Assembly: GCA_963738615.1 (NCBI GenBank)
Contig: CAVTXI010000001.1
Span: 124,001-188,000 of the forward strand
Source of the DNA: CAVTWY01 sp963738615
Lineage (GTDB): Bacteria > Pseudomonadota > Gammaproteobacteria > Burkholderiales > Burkholderiaceae_C
Direction: 5' to 3'
DNA length: 64,000 nucleotides
This document shows, in pieces, positions 45,961-56,160 of the stretch. How positions within the stretch are numbered: the stretch's first letter is position 1; each line of letters opens with the position of its first letter. The notes beneath the pieces are model-generated. The model saw only the letters and a program-made list of their open reading frames with translations. It was not told the origin of the DNA and searched no databases. The position numbers were made by a program, and so were the translations under genes.

Positions 45961-47450
45961 ATGAAGAAGGCCACCGACGACGGAATCATCACCGACCAGA
46001 AGAAGCGCTACAGCGCTGGCGTCCTCCGGTACAAGCAGATGGGCTACTGGCAGCCCGACTACGTGCCCAAGGACACCGACGTCATCGCCATGTTCCGCAT
46101 CACGCCGCAGGAGGGCGTGGACTCCGAGGAATGCGCCGCCGCCGTGGCGGGTGAGTCGTCCACGGCGACGTGGACCGTGGTGTGGACCGACCGCCTGACG
46201 GCTTGCGATCTCTACCGCGCGAAGGCCTATCGTGTCGACGCGGTGCCCAACACCGGCCCGGGCACCAAGACCGAAGCAGCAGTACTTCGCCTACATCGCC
46301 TACGACCTCGACCTGTTCGAAGGCGGCTCGATCGCCAACCTCACCGCGTCGATCATCGGCAACGTCTTCGGCTTCAAGGCGGTGAAGGCGCTGCGCCTGG
46401 AAGACATGCGCATCCCGGTGGCGTACCTGAAGACCTTCCAAGGCCCGGCGACCGGCGTCGTCGTCGAACGCGAGCGGCTCGACAAGTTCGGCCGGCCGCT
46501 GCTGGGCGCCACCACCAAGCCCAAGCTCGGCCTGTCGGGCCGCAACTACGGCCGCGTGGTGTACGAAGGCCTGAAGGGCGGCCTCGACTTCATGAAGGAC
46601 GACGAGAACATCAACTCGCAGCCCTTCATGCACTGGCGTGACCGCTTCCTGTATTGCATGGAAGCCGTCAACAAGGCGAGCGCGGCCAGCGGCGAGGTCA
46701 AGGGCCACTACCTGAACGTCACCGCCGGCACGATGGAAGAGATGTACGCGCGCGCCGAGTTCGCGAAGAGCCTGGGCAGCGTGATCATCATGATCGACCT
46801 GGTGATCGGCTACACCGCGATCCAGAGCATGGCGCTGTGGGCGCGCAAGAACGACATGATTCTTCACCTGCACCGCGCGGGCAACAGCACCTACTCGCGG
46901 CAGAAGAACCACGGCATGAACTTCCGCGTCATCTGCAAGTGGATGCGCATGGCGGGCGTGGACCACATCCACGCCGGGTACGGTCGTCGGCAAGCTCGAA
47001 GGCGACCCGATGATGATCCGCGGCTTCTACGACACGCTGCTCGACACGCATACGCCGATGCAGCTCGAGAAGGGCCTCTTCTTCGAGCAGAACTGGGCTT
47101 CGCTCAACAAGGTGATGCCGGTGGCTTCGGGCGGTATTCACGCCGGCCAGATGCACCAATTGCTGACCTACCTCGGTGACGACGTGGTGCTTCAGTTCGG
47201 CGGCGGCACGATCGGCCACCCGATGGGCATTCAGGCCGGTGCCACGGCGAACCGTGTCGCGCTCGAAGCGATGGTTCTGGCGCGCAACGAAGGCCGCGAC
47301 ATCTGGAACGAAGGCCCGCAGATCCTGAAAGACGCCGCCAAGTGGTGCTCGCCGCTGAAGGCCGCCATCGACACCTGGGGCGACATCAGCTTCAACTACG
47401 AATCCACCGACACCGCCGACTTCGTGGCCACGCCCACGATGTCCAACTGA
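45961..47450 (+). CDS. cbbL: RuBisCO large subunit, red-type form I (frameshifted)
   Basis: A protein of about 495 residues: MKKATDDGIITDQKKRYSAG is typical of the red-like form IC/ID N-terminus. Active-site segments: TTKPKLGLSGRNYGR, the carbamylated lysine in GGLDFMKDDENINSQPF, HLHRAGN, the loop-6 VVGKLEGD, SGGIHAGQMH and QFGGGTIGHPMG. Two extra bases break the frame: an A near 46275 and a G near 46977 (the ggg in acgccgggta). Both restore the exact family sequence when removed, so these are almost surely sequencing errors. It is the first gene of the cbb operon. Confidence 0.97.
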
Positions 47451-47463
47451 GGAGAACGCGACC

Positions 47464-47899
47464 ATGATGACCAACCAAGGCAATCGCCTGACGCAGGGCC
47501 AGTTCTCCTATCTGCCCGATCTGACCGACAAGCAGATCACCGCGCAGCTCGAGTACGCACTTGAGCGCAACTGGGCCGTCGGCATCGAATACACCGACGA
47601 CCCGCACCCGCGCAATACCTACTGGGACATGTTCGGCAACCCGATGTTCGACCTGAAGGATCCGGCGGGCATCCTGAAAGAAATCAACGCGTGCCGCAAA
47701 GCCTTCCCGAACCACTACGTTCGCGTCACCGCCTTCGATTCCACGCAAGGTGTCGAGTCGCCGCGCATGTCGTACATCGTCAATCGGCCGAAGAACGAGC
47801 CCGGCTTCGGGCTTGGTCCGCACCGAAGGCGAAGGCCGCAACGTGCGATACCGCGTGAGCAGCTACGCGACCGACAAGCCCGAAGGCGAACGGTATTGA
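47464..47899 (+). CDS. cbbS: RuBisCO small subunit, red type (frameshifted)
   Basis: A protein of about 144 residues: QGQFSYLPDLTDKQITAQLEYAL, NWAVGIEYTDDPHPRNTYWDMFGNPMFDLKDPAGIL and NHYVRVTAFDSTQGVESPRMSYIVNRP. The C-terminal extension GEGRNVRYRVSSYATDKPEGERY forms the beta-hairpin found only in red-type small subunits. One extra G at 47809-47811 breaks the frame just before this extension. The gene lies 13 bases after cbbL with a ggagaa ribosome site. Confidence 0.95.
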
Positions 47900-47910
47900 G
47901 TTCCCGCGCC

Positions 47911-48613
47911 ATGACCACTTACAGCATCGCCCCCAGCATCCTGGCGGCCGACTTCGCGCGTCTTGGTGACGAGGTGCGCAACGTCATCGCCGCGGGTGCC
48001 GACTGGATTCACTTCGACGTGATGGACAACCATTACGTGCCGAACCTGACCATCGGCCCTGGCGTGGCGCAGGCGATCAAGAAGCACACGCAAGCGCGCC
48101 GACGGTTCGTGGGCGCCGCTGGATGTGCACCTGATGGTGCAACCGGTCGATGCTTTGGCCGAGCGCTTTGCCGAAGCGGGTGCCGATGTCATCAGCTTTC
48201 ATCCCGATGCCAGCGCGCACGTGGATCGCACGATTCAATTGATTCGTGGCGCTGGCTGCAAGGCGGGGTTGGTGTTCAACCCGGCCGCGCCGCTGGATGT
48301 GCTCGAGTGGACGATCGACAAGATCGACCTCGTGTTGATCATGAGCGTGAACCCGGGCTTCGGCGGACAGAGCTTCATCGAATCGGCGCTGCGCAAGATC
48401 GAGCGGGCGCGCAAGCTGATCGACGCCAGCGGTCGTGATATTCGCCTCGAGGTCGATGGCGGCATCAAGGTCGACAACATCCGCCGTGTCGCCGATGCCG
48501 GGGCCGACACCTTCGTGGCGGGCAGCGCGATCTTTGGTCAGAAGGACTACAAGGCCGTGATCGATGCGATGCGTGCGCAGCTTGCCGCGCCTGCGCTGGC
48601 GAAGGTGGCTTGA
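47911..48613 (+). CDS. cbbE: Ribulose-phosphate 3-epimerase (frameshifted)
   Basis: An Rpe barrel of about 234 residues interconverting ribulose 5-phosphate and xylulose 5-phosphate. Motifs: IAPSILAADFARLGDEVRNV, WIHFDVMDNHYVPNLTIGPG, PLDVHLMVQPVDALAERF, LIMSVNPGFGGQSFI and EVDGGIKVDNI. The metal ligands (His and Asp of HFDVMD, His of DVHLMV, Asp of EVDGGI) are all present. One extra base near 48095 shifts the frame before PLDVHLMV. It sits between cbbS and cbbX, an unusual place, since cbbX normally follows cbbS directly. Confidence 0.93.
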
Positions 48614-48614
48614 C

Positions 48615-49522
48615 GTGGACGCCTCGCCGCCGCGCACCGTCAACGACGTGCTGGCGCAAAGCCAGGTCGAAGGGCGTGCTCGACGAACTCGACCAGTGAG
48701 CTCATCGGCCTGAAGCCGGTGAAGACACGCATTCGCGACATCGCTGCGCTGCTGGTCATCGACAAACTGCGCGCCCAGCACAAGCTTGAAAGCCAGGCGC
48801 CCAGCCTGCACATGAGCTTCACCGGCAACCCCGGCACCGGCAAAACGACGGTGGCGATGCGCATGGCGCAGATCCTTCATCGCCTGGGCTACGTGCGCAA
48901 GGGCCACCTGGTGGCCGTGACGCGTGACGATCTGGTGGGCCAGTACATCGGCCACACGGCGCCCAAGACGCGCGAGGTGCTGAAGAAGGCGATGGGCGGC
49001 GTGCTCTTCATCGACGAGGCCTACTACCTCTACAAGCCCGAGAACGAACGCGACTACGGGCAGGAGGCCATCGAGATCCTGCTTCAGGTGATGGAGAACC
49101 AGCGCGACGATCTGGTGGTGATCCTGGCGGGCTACAAAGACCGGATGAACACCTTCTTCCAGTCGAATCCGGGCATGAGCTCGCGCATCGCGCATCACCT
49201 CGACTTTCCCGATTACTCGCGGGATGAACTGCTTTCCATCGGCGACCTGATGCTGGAAGGACCAGAACTACCGTTTCGCGGATGGCGCGCGCGACACCTT
49301 CGCGAAGTACCTCGACCTGCGCCTGACCCAACCGCATTTCGCCAACGCCCGCAGCGTGCGCAACGCGCTCGAGCGTGCGCGGCTGCGCCAGGCCAGCCGC
49401 CTGTTCGCCGACCGCGACCGCGTGCTCGATGCCGAGGCGCTGACCACGCTCGCCACCGAAGACATCGCCGCCAGCCGCGTGTTCACACAACAACAGCATG
49501 CACACCAGGGACCACGACATGA
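48615..49522 (+). CDS. cbbX: RuBisCO activase CbbX, AAA+ (frameshifted)
   Basis: CbbX removes sugar phosphates from red-type RuBisCO by pulling on the large-subunit C-terminus. About 300 residues: a helical start, then IGLKPVKTRIRDIAALLVIDKLR, Walker A (GNPGTGKTTVAMRMAQIL), GQYIGHTAPKTREVLKKA with the pore loop, Walker B (GVLFIDEAYYLYKPENERDY), sensor ILAGYKDRM and NPGMSSRI. Extra bases near 48670, 48694 and 49260 break the frame, and one more before the end is needed. The start is GTG 48615. I chose the stop at 49522 because it makes an ATGA overlap with cbbF. Confidence 0.94.
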
Positions 49523-50616
49523 CGCTCTCCTACCGCTCGACGCTGACGCAGTACCTGATCGAAGAACGTCGCCGCTTCCCCGGCGCCAGTGGCGACCTGA
49601 ACGCGCTGATCCTCGACGTGTCCATCGCCTGCAAAGCCATCGCCCGCGCCGTGGCGATGGGTGAACTGAGCGAGCTGGGCAAGGACGGCACCGATGCCGG
49701 TGGCGCCACCAACGTGCAGGGCGAAGTGCAGAAGCATCTCGACGTGCTGAGCAACAAGGTCTTCGTCAGCCGCAACGAATGGTCGGGCGTGCTCGCCGGT
49801 ATGGCGTCGGAAGAAATGGAGCAGCCTTACCCGATTCCGCGCCAGTACCCGCGCGGCAAATACCTGCTGGTTTTCGACCCGCTCGACGGTTCCAGCAACA
49901 TCGACGTGAACGTCAGCGTCGGCAGCATCTTCTCGATCCTGCGGGTATCGAAAGAGGTGGTGGACAGCGGCCGCGATGTGATCGAGGCCGACTTCCTTCA
50001 GCCGGGCTCGGCGCAGGTCGCCGCGGGCTACGCGCTTTATGGTCCGACGACGATGCTCGTGCTGACTGTGGGCAACGGCGTCGTCGGCTTCACGCTCGAC
50101 CCCAACATCGGCGAGTTCATGCTCACGCACCCCAACATCCGCGTGCCCGAAGACACGAAGGAATTCGCGATCAACGCGTCCAACGCGCGCTTCTGGGAGC
50201 CGCCGGTCAAGCGTTATGTCGACGAGTGCCTGGCCGGCTCCACCGGACCGCGGGGCCGCGACTTCAACATGCGCTGGATCGCCAGCATGGTGGCCGAGGC
50301 GCACCGCATCCTGATGCGCGGCGGCGTCTTCATGTACCCGCGTGACACCAAGGACCCGGCGATGACCGGGCGCCTGCGCCTGCTGTACGAAACCAATCCC
50401 ATCGGCATGATCATGGAACAGGCCGGGGGCCGCTCGTCGACCGGCCGGCAGCCGATGCTCGGTGTCACGCCGACGTCGCTGCACCAGCGCATCGGTGTGG
50501 TCTTCGGCTCCAAGAACGAGGTCGAGCGCATCGAGCGCTACCACCACGAGCCGATCGCGCATGACGCGACCACGCCGCTTTTCGCCGAACGAAGCCTGTT
50601 CCGCAACAGCTACTGA
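49519..50616 (+). CDS. cbbF: Fructose-1,6-bisphosphatase class I
   Basis: A 365-residue intact enzyme: TLTQYLIEERRRFPG, GASGDLNALI, VSRNEWSGVLAGMASEEMEQP, the metal and phosphate site FDPLDGSSNIDVNVSVGSIF, RWIASMVAEAHRILMRGGVFMYP and EQAGGRSSTGRQPML. In the Calvin cycle it regenerates RuBP precursors. ATG at 49519 fits the family N-terminus better than the in-frame ATG at 49498. Confidence 0.96.
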   Translation: MTLSYRSTLTQYLIEERRRFPGASGDLNALILDVSIACKAIARAVAMGELSELGKDGTDAGGATNVQGEVQKHLDVLSNKVFVSRNEWSGVLAGMASEEMEQPYPIPRQYPRGKYLLVFDPLDGSSNIDVNVSVGSIFSILRVSKEVVDSGRDVIEADFLQPGSAQVAAGYALYGPTTMLVLTVGNGVVGFTLDPNIGEFMLTHPNIRVPEDTKEFAINASNARFWEPPVKRYVDECLAGSTGPRGRDFNMRWIASMVAEAHRILMRGGVFMYPRDTKDPAMTGRLRLLYETNPIGMIMEQAGGRSSTGRQPMLGVTPTSLHQRIGVVFGSKNEVERIERYHHEPIAHDATTPLFAERSLFRNSY

Positions 50617-50640
50617 ACCGTCACGACTCGAAGCCACACC

Positions 50641-51525
50641 ATGTCGCAACGCCATCCCATCATCGCCATCACGGGCTCTTCGGGCGCGGGCACCACGTCG
50701 GTGACGCGCACTTTCGAGAACATCTTCAGACGCGAGAAGGTCAAGGCCGCGGTGATCGAAGGCGACAGCTTTCATCGCTTCGACCGCAAGGAGATGCGCA
50801 CGCGCCAAGCCGAAGCCGAGAAGGCGGGCAACAAGAACTTCAGCCATTTCGGCTCCGAGAACAACCTCTTCCCCGAACTCGAGAAGCTCTTCAAGGATTA
50901 CAGCGAAACCGGCAACGGCATGCGCCGCAAGTACCTGCATGATCCGGTCGAGGCGGCACCCTACAAGCAGGAACCCGGCACCTTCACCGCCTGGGAGAAG
51001 CTGCCCGACGAGACCGACCTGTTGTTCTACGAAGGCCTGCACGGCGCGGTGGTCACGCCCGAAGTCAATGTCGCCAAGTACCCCGATCTGCTGATCGGCG
51101 TCGTGCCGGTCATCAACCTCGAGTGGATCCAGAAGCTGTATCGCGACAAGAACGTGCGCGGCTACAGCGCCGAAGCCGTGACCGACACAATCCTGCGCCG
51201 CATGCCCGACTACGTGAACTACATCTGCCCGCAGTTCGCGCACACGCACGTCAACTTCCAGCGCGTGCCGGTGGTCGACACCAGCAACCCCTTCATCTCG
51301 CGCGACATTCCCAGCGCCGACGAAAGCATCTGCGTGATCCGCTTCGCCAACCCGAAGGGCATCGACTTCCCGTACCTGCTCAACATGATCAACAACTCAT
51401 GGATGAGCCGCGCCAACACCATCGTGGTGCCCGGCGGCAAGATGGACATCGCGATGCAGCTCATCTTCACGCCCTTCATCTGGCGAATGATGGAACGCAA
51501 GCGCACCTCGCATAACGTGCTGTGA
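50641..51525 (+). CDS. cbbP: Phosphoribulokinase
   Basis: A 294-residue intact class I bacterial-type phosphoribulokinase: P-loop IAITGSSGAGTTSVTRTFE, IEGDSFHRFDRKEM, HFGSENNLFPELEKLF, the catalytic segments FYEGLHGAVVTPEV and INLEWIQKLYRDK, and PGGKMDIAMQLIFTPFIWRMM. It makes RuBP from ribulose 5-phosphate, the defining step with RuBisCO of the cycle. The gene lies 24 bases after cbbF. Confidence 0.96.
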   Translation: MSQRHPIIAITGSSGAGTTSVTRTFENIFRREKVKAAVIEGDSFHRFDRKEMRTRQAEAEKAGNKNFSHFGSENNLFPELEKLFKDYSETGNGMRRKYLHDPVEAAPYKQEPGTFTAWEKLPDETDLLFYEGLHGAVVTPEVNVAKYPDLLIGVVPVINLEWIQKLYRDKNVRGYSAEAVTDTILRRMPDYVNYICPQFAHTHVNFQRVPVVDTSNPFISRDIPSADESICVIRFANPKGIDFPYLLNMINNSWMSRANTIVVPGGKMDIAMQLIFTPFIWRMMERKRTSHNVL

Positions 51526-51538
51526 CAGAAGGCCTGAC

Positions 51539-53572
51539 ATGAGCTCCGATTCCATCGAACGCGTCATCCGCACCCATGCCAGCACCAAGCGCGAACCACT
51601 TGCCGATGCGATTCGAGCGCTGGCGTTCGACGCGGTGCAAAAGGCCAATTCGGGCCACCCTGGCGCGCCGATGGGCATGGCCGAGATGGCGGTTGCGCTA
51701 TGGCATCGTCATTTGAAGCATGACCCTGCCGAGCCGACGTGGATCGACCGTGACCGGTTCGTGCTGAGCAACGGCCACGCATCGATGCTGCTCTACGCGC
51801 TGCTGCACCTGTCGGGCTATGAGCTGCCGATGACCGAGCTGCAGCGCTTTCGCCAACTGCACAGCAAGACCCCTGGGCATCCTGAGGTGGACGTCACGCC
51901 GGGCGTGGAAACCACCACCGGCCCGTTGGGGCAAGGCATCAGCAATGCGGTGGGCATGGCGTTGGCCGAGAAGCTGATGGGCGATGCGTTTCAATCGCCC
52001 CGGCCACGCCATCGTCGACCACCACACCTACGTCGTTTCTCGGTGACGGTTGCCTGATGGAAGGCATCAGCCACGAGGCCTGCGCGCTGGCGTCGGCGTG
52101 GAAGCTCGACAAGCTGGTGGTGCTGCACGACGACAACGGCATCTCGATCGATGGTCCCGGTGCGCCGTGGTTCGTCGACGATGTGCCGGCACGCTTCCGA
52201 GCGTATGGCTGGAACGTGATCGGCCCGATCGACGGCCATGACGTGGACTGCGATCGACGCTGCCATCACGCAAGCCAAGGCGCACCGCGGCGCCCGACCT
52301 TCATCGTCTGCCGAACCACGATCGGCCGTGGTTCGCCGGGCCGCGAGGGCACGGCCAAGGCGCACGGCGAGCCGCTGGGCGCCGACGAGATTGCGAAGAC
52401 CCGCGCTGCGCTCGATTGGACGCACGCGCCGTTCGAGGTGCCGTCGCAGATCGCTTCGGCGTGGAACGCGCGCTGAGCGCGGCGCCGAAAGCGCATGCGG
52501 CATGGAACGTTGCGTTCGCGGCCTACGCAAGCCGCGCATCCCGAACTTGCTGCCGAGTTCAGCGCCGCGCCGCGGGCCGCCTGGGCGATCGACGCTCAGG
52601 CGATCGTCAGAGACGCCATTGCGCAACTCGTCAAGGCCGGCGAGACGATGGCCACGCGCAAGGCGTCGCAGAAGATGCTGGCGCTGATCGCCCCGCAAGC
52701 TGCCCGAGATGCTGGGCGGCAGCGCTGACCTCACGGGCTCGAACCTCACCGACTTCCCGGGTTGCGGCGCGGTGCGTGGCGGCCAGCCGGGCGGGCGCCA
52801 CATCAACTACGGCGTGCGTGAATTCGGCATGGCCGCGATCATGAACGGCATCGCGCTGCACGGCGGCTTCATCCCCTACGGCGGCACGTTCCTGACCTTC
52901 AGCGACTACAGCCGCAATGCGATCCGCATGGCCGCGCTGATGAAGCGGCGCGTGATCCATGTCTTCACGCACGATTCGATCGGCCTGGGCGAAGACGGCC
53001 CCACGCATCAGAGCGTCGAACATGCGGCGTCGCTGCGGCTGATCCCGAACCTCGACGTCTGGCGTCCGTGTGACGGCGCCGAAACCGCGGTGGCGTGGGG
53101 CCAGTCGCTGATGCATGCCGACCGGCCGAGCGCGCTGCTGCTTTCGCGGCAGAACCTTCCGGCGCAGGCGCGCGACGCGTTGCAAGTCGACGCGATCACA
53201 CGCGGCGGCTATGTGCTGGCCGACGAACCGCAAGCACGCGCGACGATCATCGCCACCGGCTCGGAGGTTCAGGTTGCTGTCGCCGCGAGGGCGCTGCTGG
53301 CCGCGCAGGGCATGCCCGTGCGAGTGGTGTCGATGCCGTCGACGACGGTGTTTGATCGGCAATCGAAGGCGTGGCGTGACGGCGTGCTTGGTGCGGTGCC
53401 GCGTTTCGCGGTCGAAGCCGGTGTCACCCGCGGTTGGGGGGACTACGGTTGCATCGCCACGCTGGGTGTGGACACTTACGGCGAGTCGGCGCCCGCGCCA
53501 GCGCTGTTCGAGCACTTCGGCATCACCGCCGAGCGGCTCGCGGCCATGGTGCAAAGCGCAGTTCACGGCTGA
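51539..53572 (+). CDS. cbbT: Transketolase (heavily frameshifted)
   Basis: About 675 residues split across frames by at least five extra bases (near 51988, 52035, 52243, 52300 and 52700). N-terminal part: FDAVQKANSGHPGAPMGMAEM, TTTGPLGQGISNAVGMALAEK, then the thiamine-diphosphate motif GDGCLMEGISHEACALA. Pyrimidine part: RKASQKMLALI, MLGGSADLTGSNLTDF, FGVREFGMAAIMNGIALHGG-like NYGVREFGMA and HDSIGLGEDGPTHQSVEH. C-terminal: IIATGSEVQVAVAA and GDYGCIATLGVDTYGESAPA. It provides pentoses for RuBP regeneration. The density of breaks is the highest in the window, but the family sequence is otherwise whole. Confidence 0.92.
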
Positions 53573-53609
53573 CACGTTTTCCCTCAGCAGTACCAGGTGC
53601 GCGGCCGTG

Positions 53610-54287
53610 ATGCTCGACCTCATCAGTTTCGACCTCGACGGCACGCTCGTCGACACCGCCAACGAAATCGTCGAGGCTGCGCAGCGAACGCTGGCGCACT
53701 TCGGCCTGCCCAGCCAGCCGTCACCCGCAGTGGTCAGCCTGATCGGGCACGGCACGCGTGAGCTGATGAAAGGCGTGCTGGCGCGTGTCGAGCGCGAAAT
53801 GCCATCGCTGCACGTGTCGATCGACGCCGCGATGCCGGAGTTCGATCTCCACTACACCGCCACCACCGGCACGACCGCGCAGCCTTACGAAGGTTGCGTC
53901 GCGATGCTCGAGGGCCTGCGCGCCGCGGGCCTGCGCCTGGCGTGTGTCACGAACAAAGAGTCGCGGCACGCGCTGCGCGTGCTCGAGGTCACCGGGCTGC
54001 GCGACTACTTCGATCTTGTCGTGGGTGGCGACACGCTGCCAGTGAAGAAGCCGCACGGCGACGTGCTGCGCACGGTGGTGCAGCGCCTTGGCGTGATGCC
54101 GATGCAGCGCGTGGCGCATGTCGGTGACTCGTCGATCGATGTTGCGTGTGCACGCGCGGCCGGCGCGTTGGCGTGGGCCGTGCCGTGGGGCTACAACGGC
54201 GGGCGGCCCATTGCCGACAGCAAGCCCGACCGCGTGTTTGACGATTTCGCGCAGTTGCTGCGGCATGTGACGCAACCCGTGGCGTGA
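53610..54287 (+). CDS. cbbZ: Phosphoglycolate phosphatase
   Basis: A 225-residue HAD phosphatase: motif I ISFDLDGTLVDTA (Asp nucleophile and Asp acid), motif II ACVTNKESR, motif III lysine in LPVKKPHGDVL and motif IV HVGDSSIDVACARAAG. It removes 2-phosphoglycolate made by RuBisCO oxygenation. The place after cbbT is the same as in Cupriavidus cbb operons. GTG 53607 or ATG 53610 starts. Confidence 0.92.
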   Translation: MLDLISFDLDGTLVDTANEIVEAAQRTLAHFGLPSQPSPAVVSLIGHGTRELMKGVLARVEREMPSLHVSIDAAMPEFDLHYTATTGTTAQPYEGCVAMLEGLRAAGLRLACVTNKESRHALRVLEVTGLRDYFDLVVGGDTLPVKKPHGDVLRTVVQRLGVMPMQRVAHVGDSSIDVACARAAGALAWAVPWGYNGGRPIADSKPDRVFDDFAQLLRHVTQPVA

Positions 54288-54307
54288 TCGGATCCGGACC
54301 TGCGCCG

Positions 54308-55093
54308 ATGTTCGAGGCCCTGCTGTGGGACGTTGACGGCACGCTGGCCGAAACCGAGCGCGACGGCCACCGCGTCGCCTTCAACCGCGCGTTCGAAGAC
54401 GAAGGTTTGCCGTGGCGCTGGCACGTTGACCGCTACGCAGAGCTGCTGCGTGTGACCGGCGGCGTCGAGCGCATGCTGCACGACATGGACAGCCGCGCCG
54501 ACGCGCCCGGGACGCCTGACGCGCGCAACGATCTGGCGCGCCGACTGCATCGCCGCAAGAACGTGCACTACGCCGAACGGATGCGCACCCACGGCATCGC
54601 GCTACGCGAGGGCGTGCGCGAGCTCATCGACGAATGCCATACACGCGGCGTGCGTCAGGGCATCGTCACGACGACGAGCCGTACCAACGTCGAAGCGCTG
54701 CTCGCGTCGCACCTCGGCGCCGCATGGGCCACGTGGTTCGCGGTCGTGGTGTGCGGCGAAGACGTGCGCACGAAGAAGCCGGCGCCCGACGCGTACGTGT
54801 TGGCGCTGCGCGTGCTGGGATTGCCGTCGAAGGCTTGCGTGGCGATCGAAGACTCGCCCGTTGGCGCGGCCGCCGCGCGCGCCGCCGGGGTGCCGGTCGT
54901 CGTCACACGCAGCGTGTACTTCGACCGCGATGCGATCGAAGGCGCCATCGCGGTCGGGCCGGGCCTGCATCAGCGCGACGGCTGGCACCCGGCGCTCGAG
55001 GTCGGGACGACGGCTGATGACGCCGCCGCGCAGCACGGTTCGCACGTGACGCTCGACGACATCGTGGCCTGGCATGGGAGCGCGATGGCGTAG
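54308..55093 (+). CDS. cbbY: CbbY HAD-family sugar-phosphate phosphatase
   Basis: A protein of about 261 residues: motif I FEALLWDVDGTLAETERDGHR, motif II GIVTTTSRTNVEALL, motif III VCGEDVRTKKPAPDAY and motif IV VAIEDSPVGAAAARAAG. The WDVDGTLAETERDGHR start is characteristic of CbbY, which destroys the RuBisCO inhibitor xylulose 1,5-bisphosphate in relatives. ATG 54308 is preferred; GTG 54284 would overlap the cbbZ stop. It is the last cbb gene; no cbbG, cbbK or cbbA follows. Confidence 0.93.
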   Translation: MFEALLWDVDGTLAETERDGHRVAFNRAFEDEGLPWRWHVDRYAELLRVTGGVERMLHDMDSRADAPGTPDARNDLARRLHRRKNVHYAERMRTHGIALREGVRELIDECHTRGVRQGIVTTTSRTNVEALLASHLGAAWATWFAVVVCGEDVRTKKPAPDAYVLALRVLGLPSKACVAIEDSPVGAAAARAAGVPVVVTRSVYFDRDAIEGAIAVGPGLHQRDGWHPALEVGTTADDAAAQHGSHVTLDDIVAWHGSAMA

Positions 55094-55168
55094 TGGCCGG
55101 GGAGCGAGTGCGTTCCCCGGACGCAGCCGCATCGGAGGGCACTTGCATCGGGCGCTCGAGTCGAATAG

Positions 55169-55180
55169 AGTGATATCACT
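55169..55180. promoter_or_regulatory. 12-base palindrome upstream of SPFH gene
   Basis: AGTGATATCACT is a perfect palindrome 25 bases before the SPFH start, followed by ttgatc. It could be the operator for the Arc-like regulator encoded after the SPFH gene. It is A+T-rich compared with its surroundings, and TATCAC within it may double as a -10 box. Confidence 0.5.
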
Positions 55181-55204
55181 TTGATCGCACCAGGAGCCTC
55201 GCCC

Positions 55205-56104
55205 ATGGATCGACTTCCCACCCCACGCAGCCGTGAACGCGGCGCGCGCTCGGCCAGCGGCTACCTGATGGGCGCGCTTGCGCTGGGCTTGTTGGCGCTG
55301 ATGTTCGCCTCGATCGTCACGCGCTTCGTCGCCAGCCCGCTCGGTGTCGTCGCGCTGGTGCTGATGGTGGTCGGCGTCATCGTCGTCTCGGCGGGCCTGT
55401 ACATGCTTCAGCCCAACGAAGCCGCGGTCCTGACCCTCTTCGGCCAGTACATCGGCACCGATCGCCGCGAAGGGCTGCGCTGGGCCAACCCGTTCGCGCG
55501 CAAGCACAAGATCTCGCTGCGCTCGCGCAACCTCAACGCGCCCACGCTGAAGGTCAACGACAAACGCGGCAACCCGGTCGAGATCGGCGCGGTGATCGTC
55601 TGGCGCGTGGGCGACTCGGCGCAGGCGATGTTCGACGTCGACCACTACGAAGGCTACGTCGGCACGCAGGCCGAAGCCGCGATCCGCCACCTGGCGTCGA
55701 TGTACGCCTATGACGACGGCGAAGACCTGCCCGACGGCGAGCCCACGCTGCGCGGCGGCCTGGACATCGTCAGCCAGGCGCTGAAGAAGGAACTGCAGGC
55801 GCGTTTCGACGAAGCCGGCGTCGAGGTCGTCGACGCGAAGCTCAGCCACCTGGCCTACGCGCCCGAAATCGCGCAGGTGATGCTGCGCCGCCAGCAGGCC
55901 GAAGCGGTGGTCAGCGCACGCCACAAGATCGTGCAAGGCGCGGTCGGCATGGTGGAAGCGGCGCTGAAGGGGCTGTCGGAGCGCCAGCTCGTCGTGCTCG
56001 ACGACGAGCGCAAGGCCGCGATGGTCAGCAACCTGCTCGTCGTGCTGTGCGCCGACCGCGAGACGCAGCCGGTGATCAACACCGGCACGCTGTATCAGGG
56101 ATAG
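55205..56104 (+). CDS. SPFH/Band 7-domain membrane protein
   Basis: A 299-residue protein with two N-terminal membrane segments (LMGALALGLLALMFASIVTRF and LGVVALVLMVVGVIVVSAGLYML) and an SPFH domain: LQPNEAAVLTLFGQYIGTDRREGLRWANPF, GNPVEIGAVIVWRV, EAAIRHLASMYAYDDGED and FDEAGVEVVDAKLSHLAYAPEIAQVMLRRQQAEAVVSAR. Related to HflK/stomatin proteins that form membrane scaffolds. The Arc-like gene 56 bases downstream is a likely operon partner. Confidence 0.88.
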   Translation: MDRLPTPRSRERGARSASGYLMGALALGLLALMFASIVTRFVASPLGVVALVLMVVGVIVVSAGLYMLQPNEAAVLTLFGQYIGTDRREGLRWANPFARKHKISLRSRNLNAPTLKVNDKRGNPVEIGAVIVWRVGDSAQAMFDVDHYEGYVGTQAEAAIRHLASMYAYDDGEDLPDGEPTLRGGLDIVSQALKKELQARFDEAGVEVVDAKLSHLAYAPEIAQVMLRRQQAEAVVSARHKIVQGAVGMVEAALKGLSERQLVVLDDERKAAMVSNLLVVLCADRETQPVINTGTLYQG

Positions 56105-56160
56105 CCCAAAACGACACGTCCACGGACACGGCCGCTTGCGGCCGTGTCTCGTCCTTCGTT

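Noticed and set aside
45961..47899. Programmed frameshifting or pseudogene status of RuBisCO genes
   Set aside because: There is no slippery heptamer with stem-loop, and similar one-base breaks occur in unrelated genes throughout the window, so sequencing insertions are the simpler explanation.
49483..51249. Open frame of 588 residues on the minus strand
   Set aside because: Antisense of cbbF and cbbP, both intact and clearly recognised.
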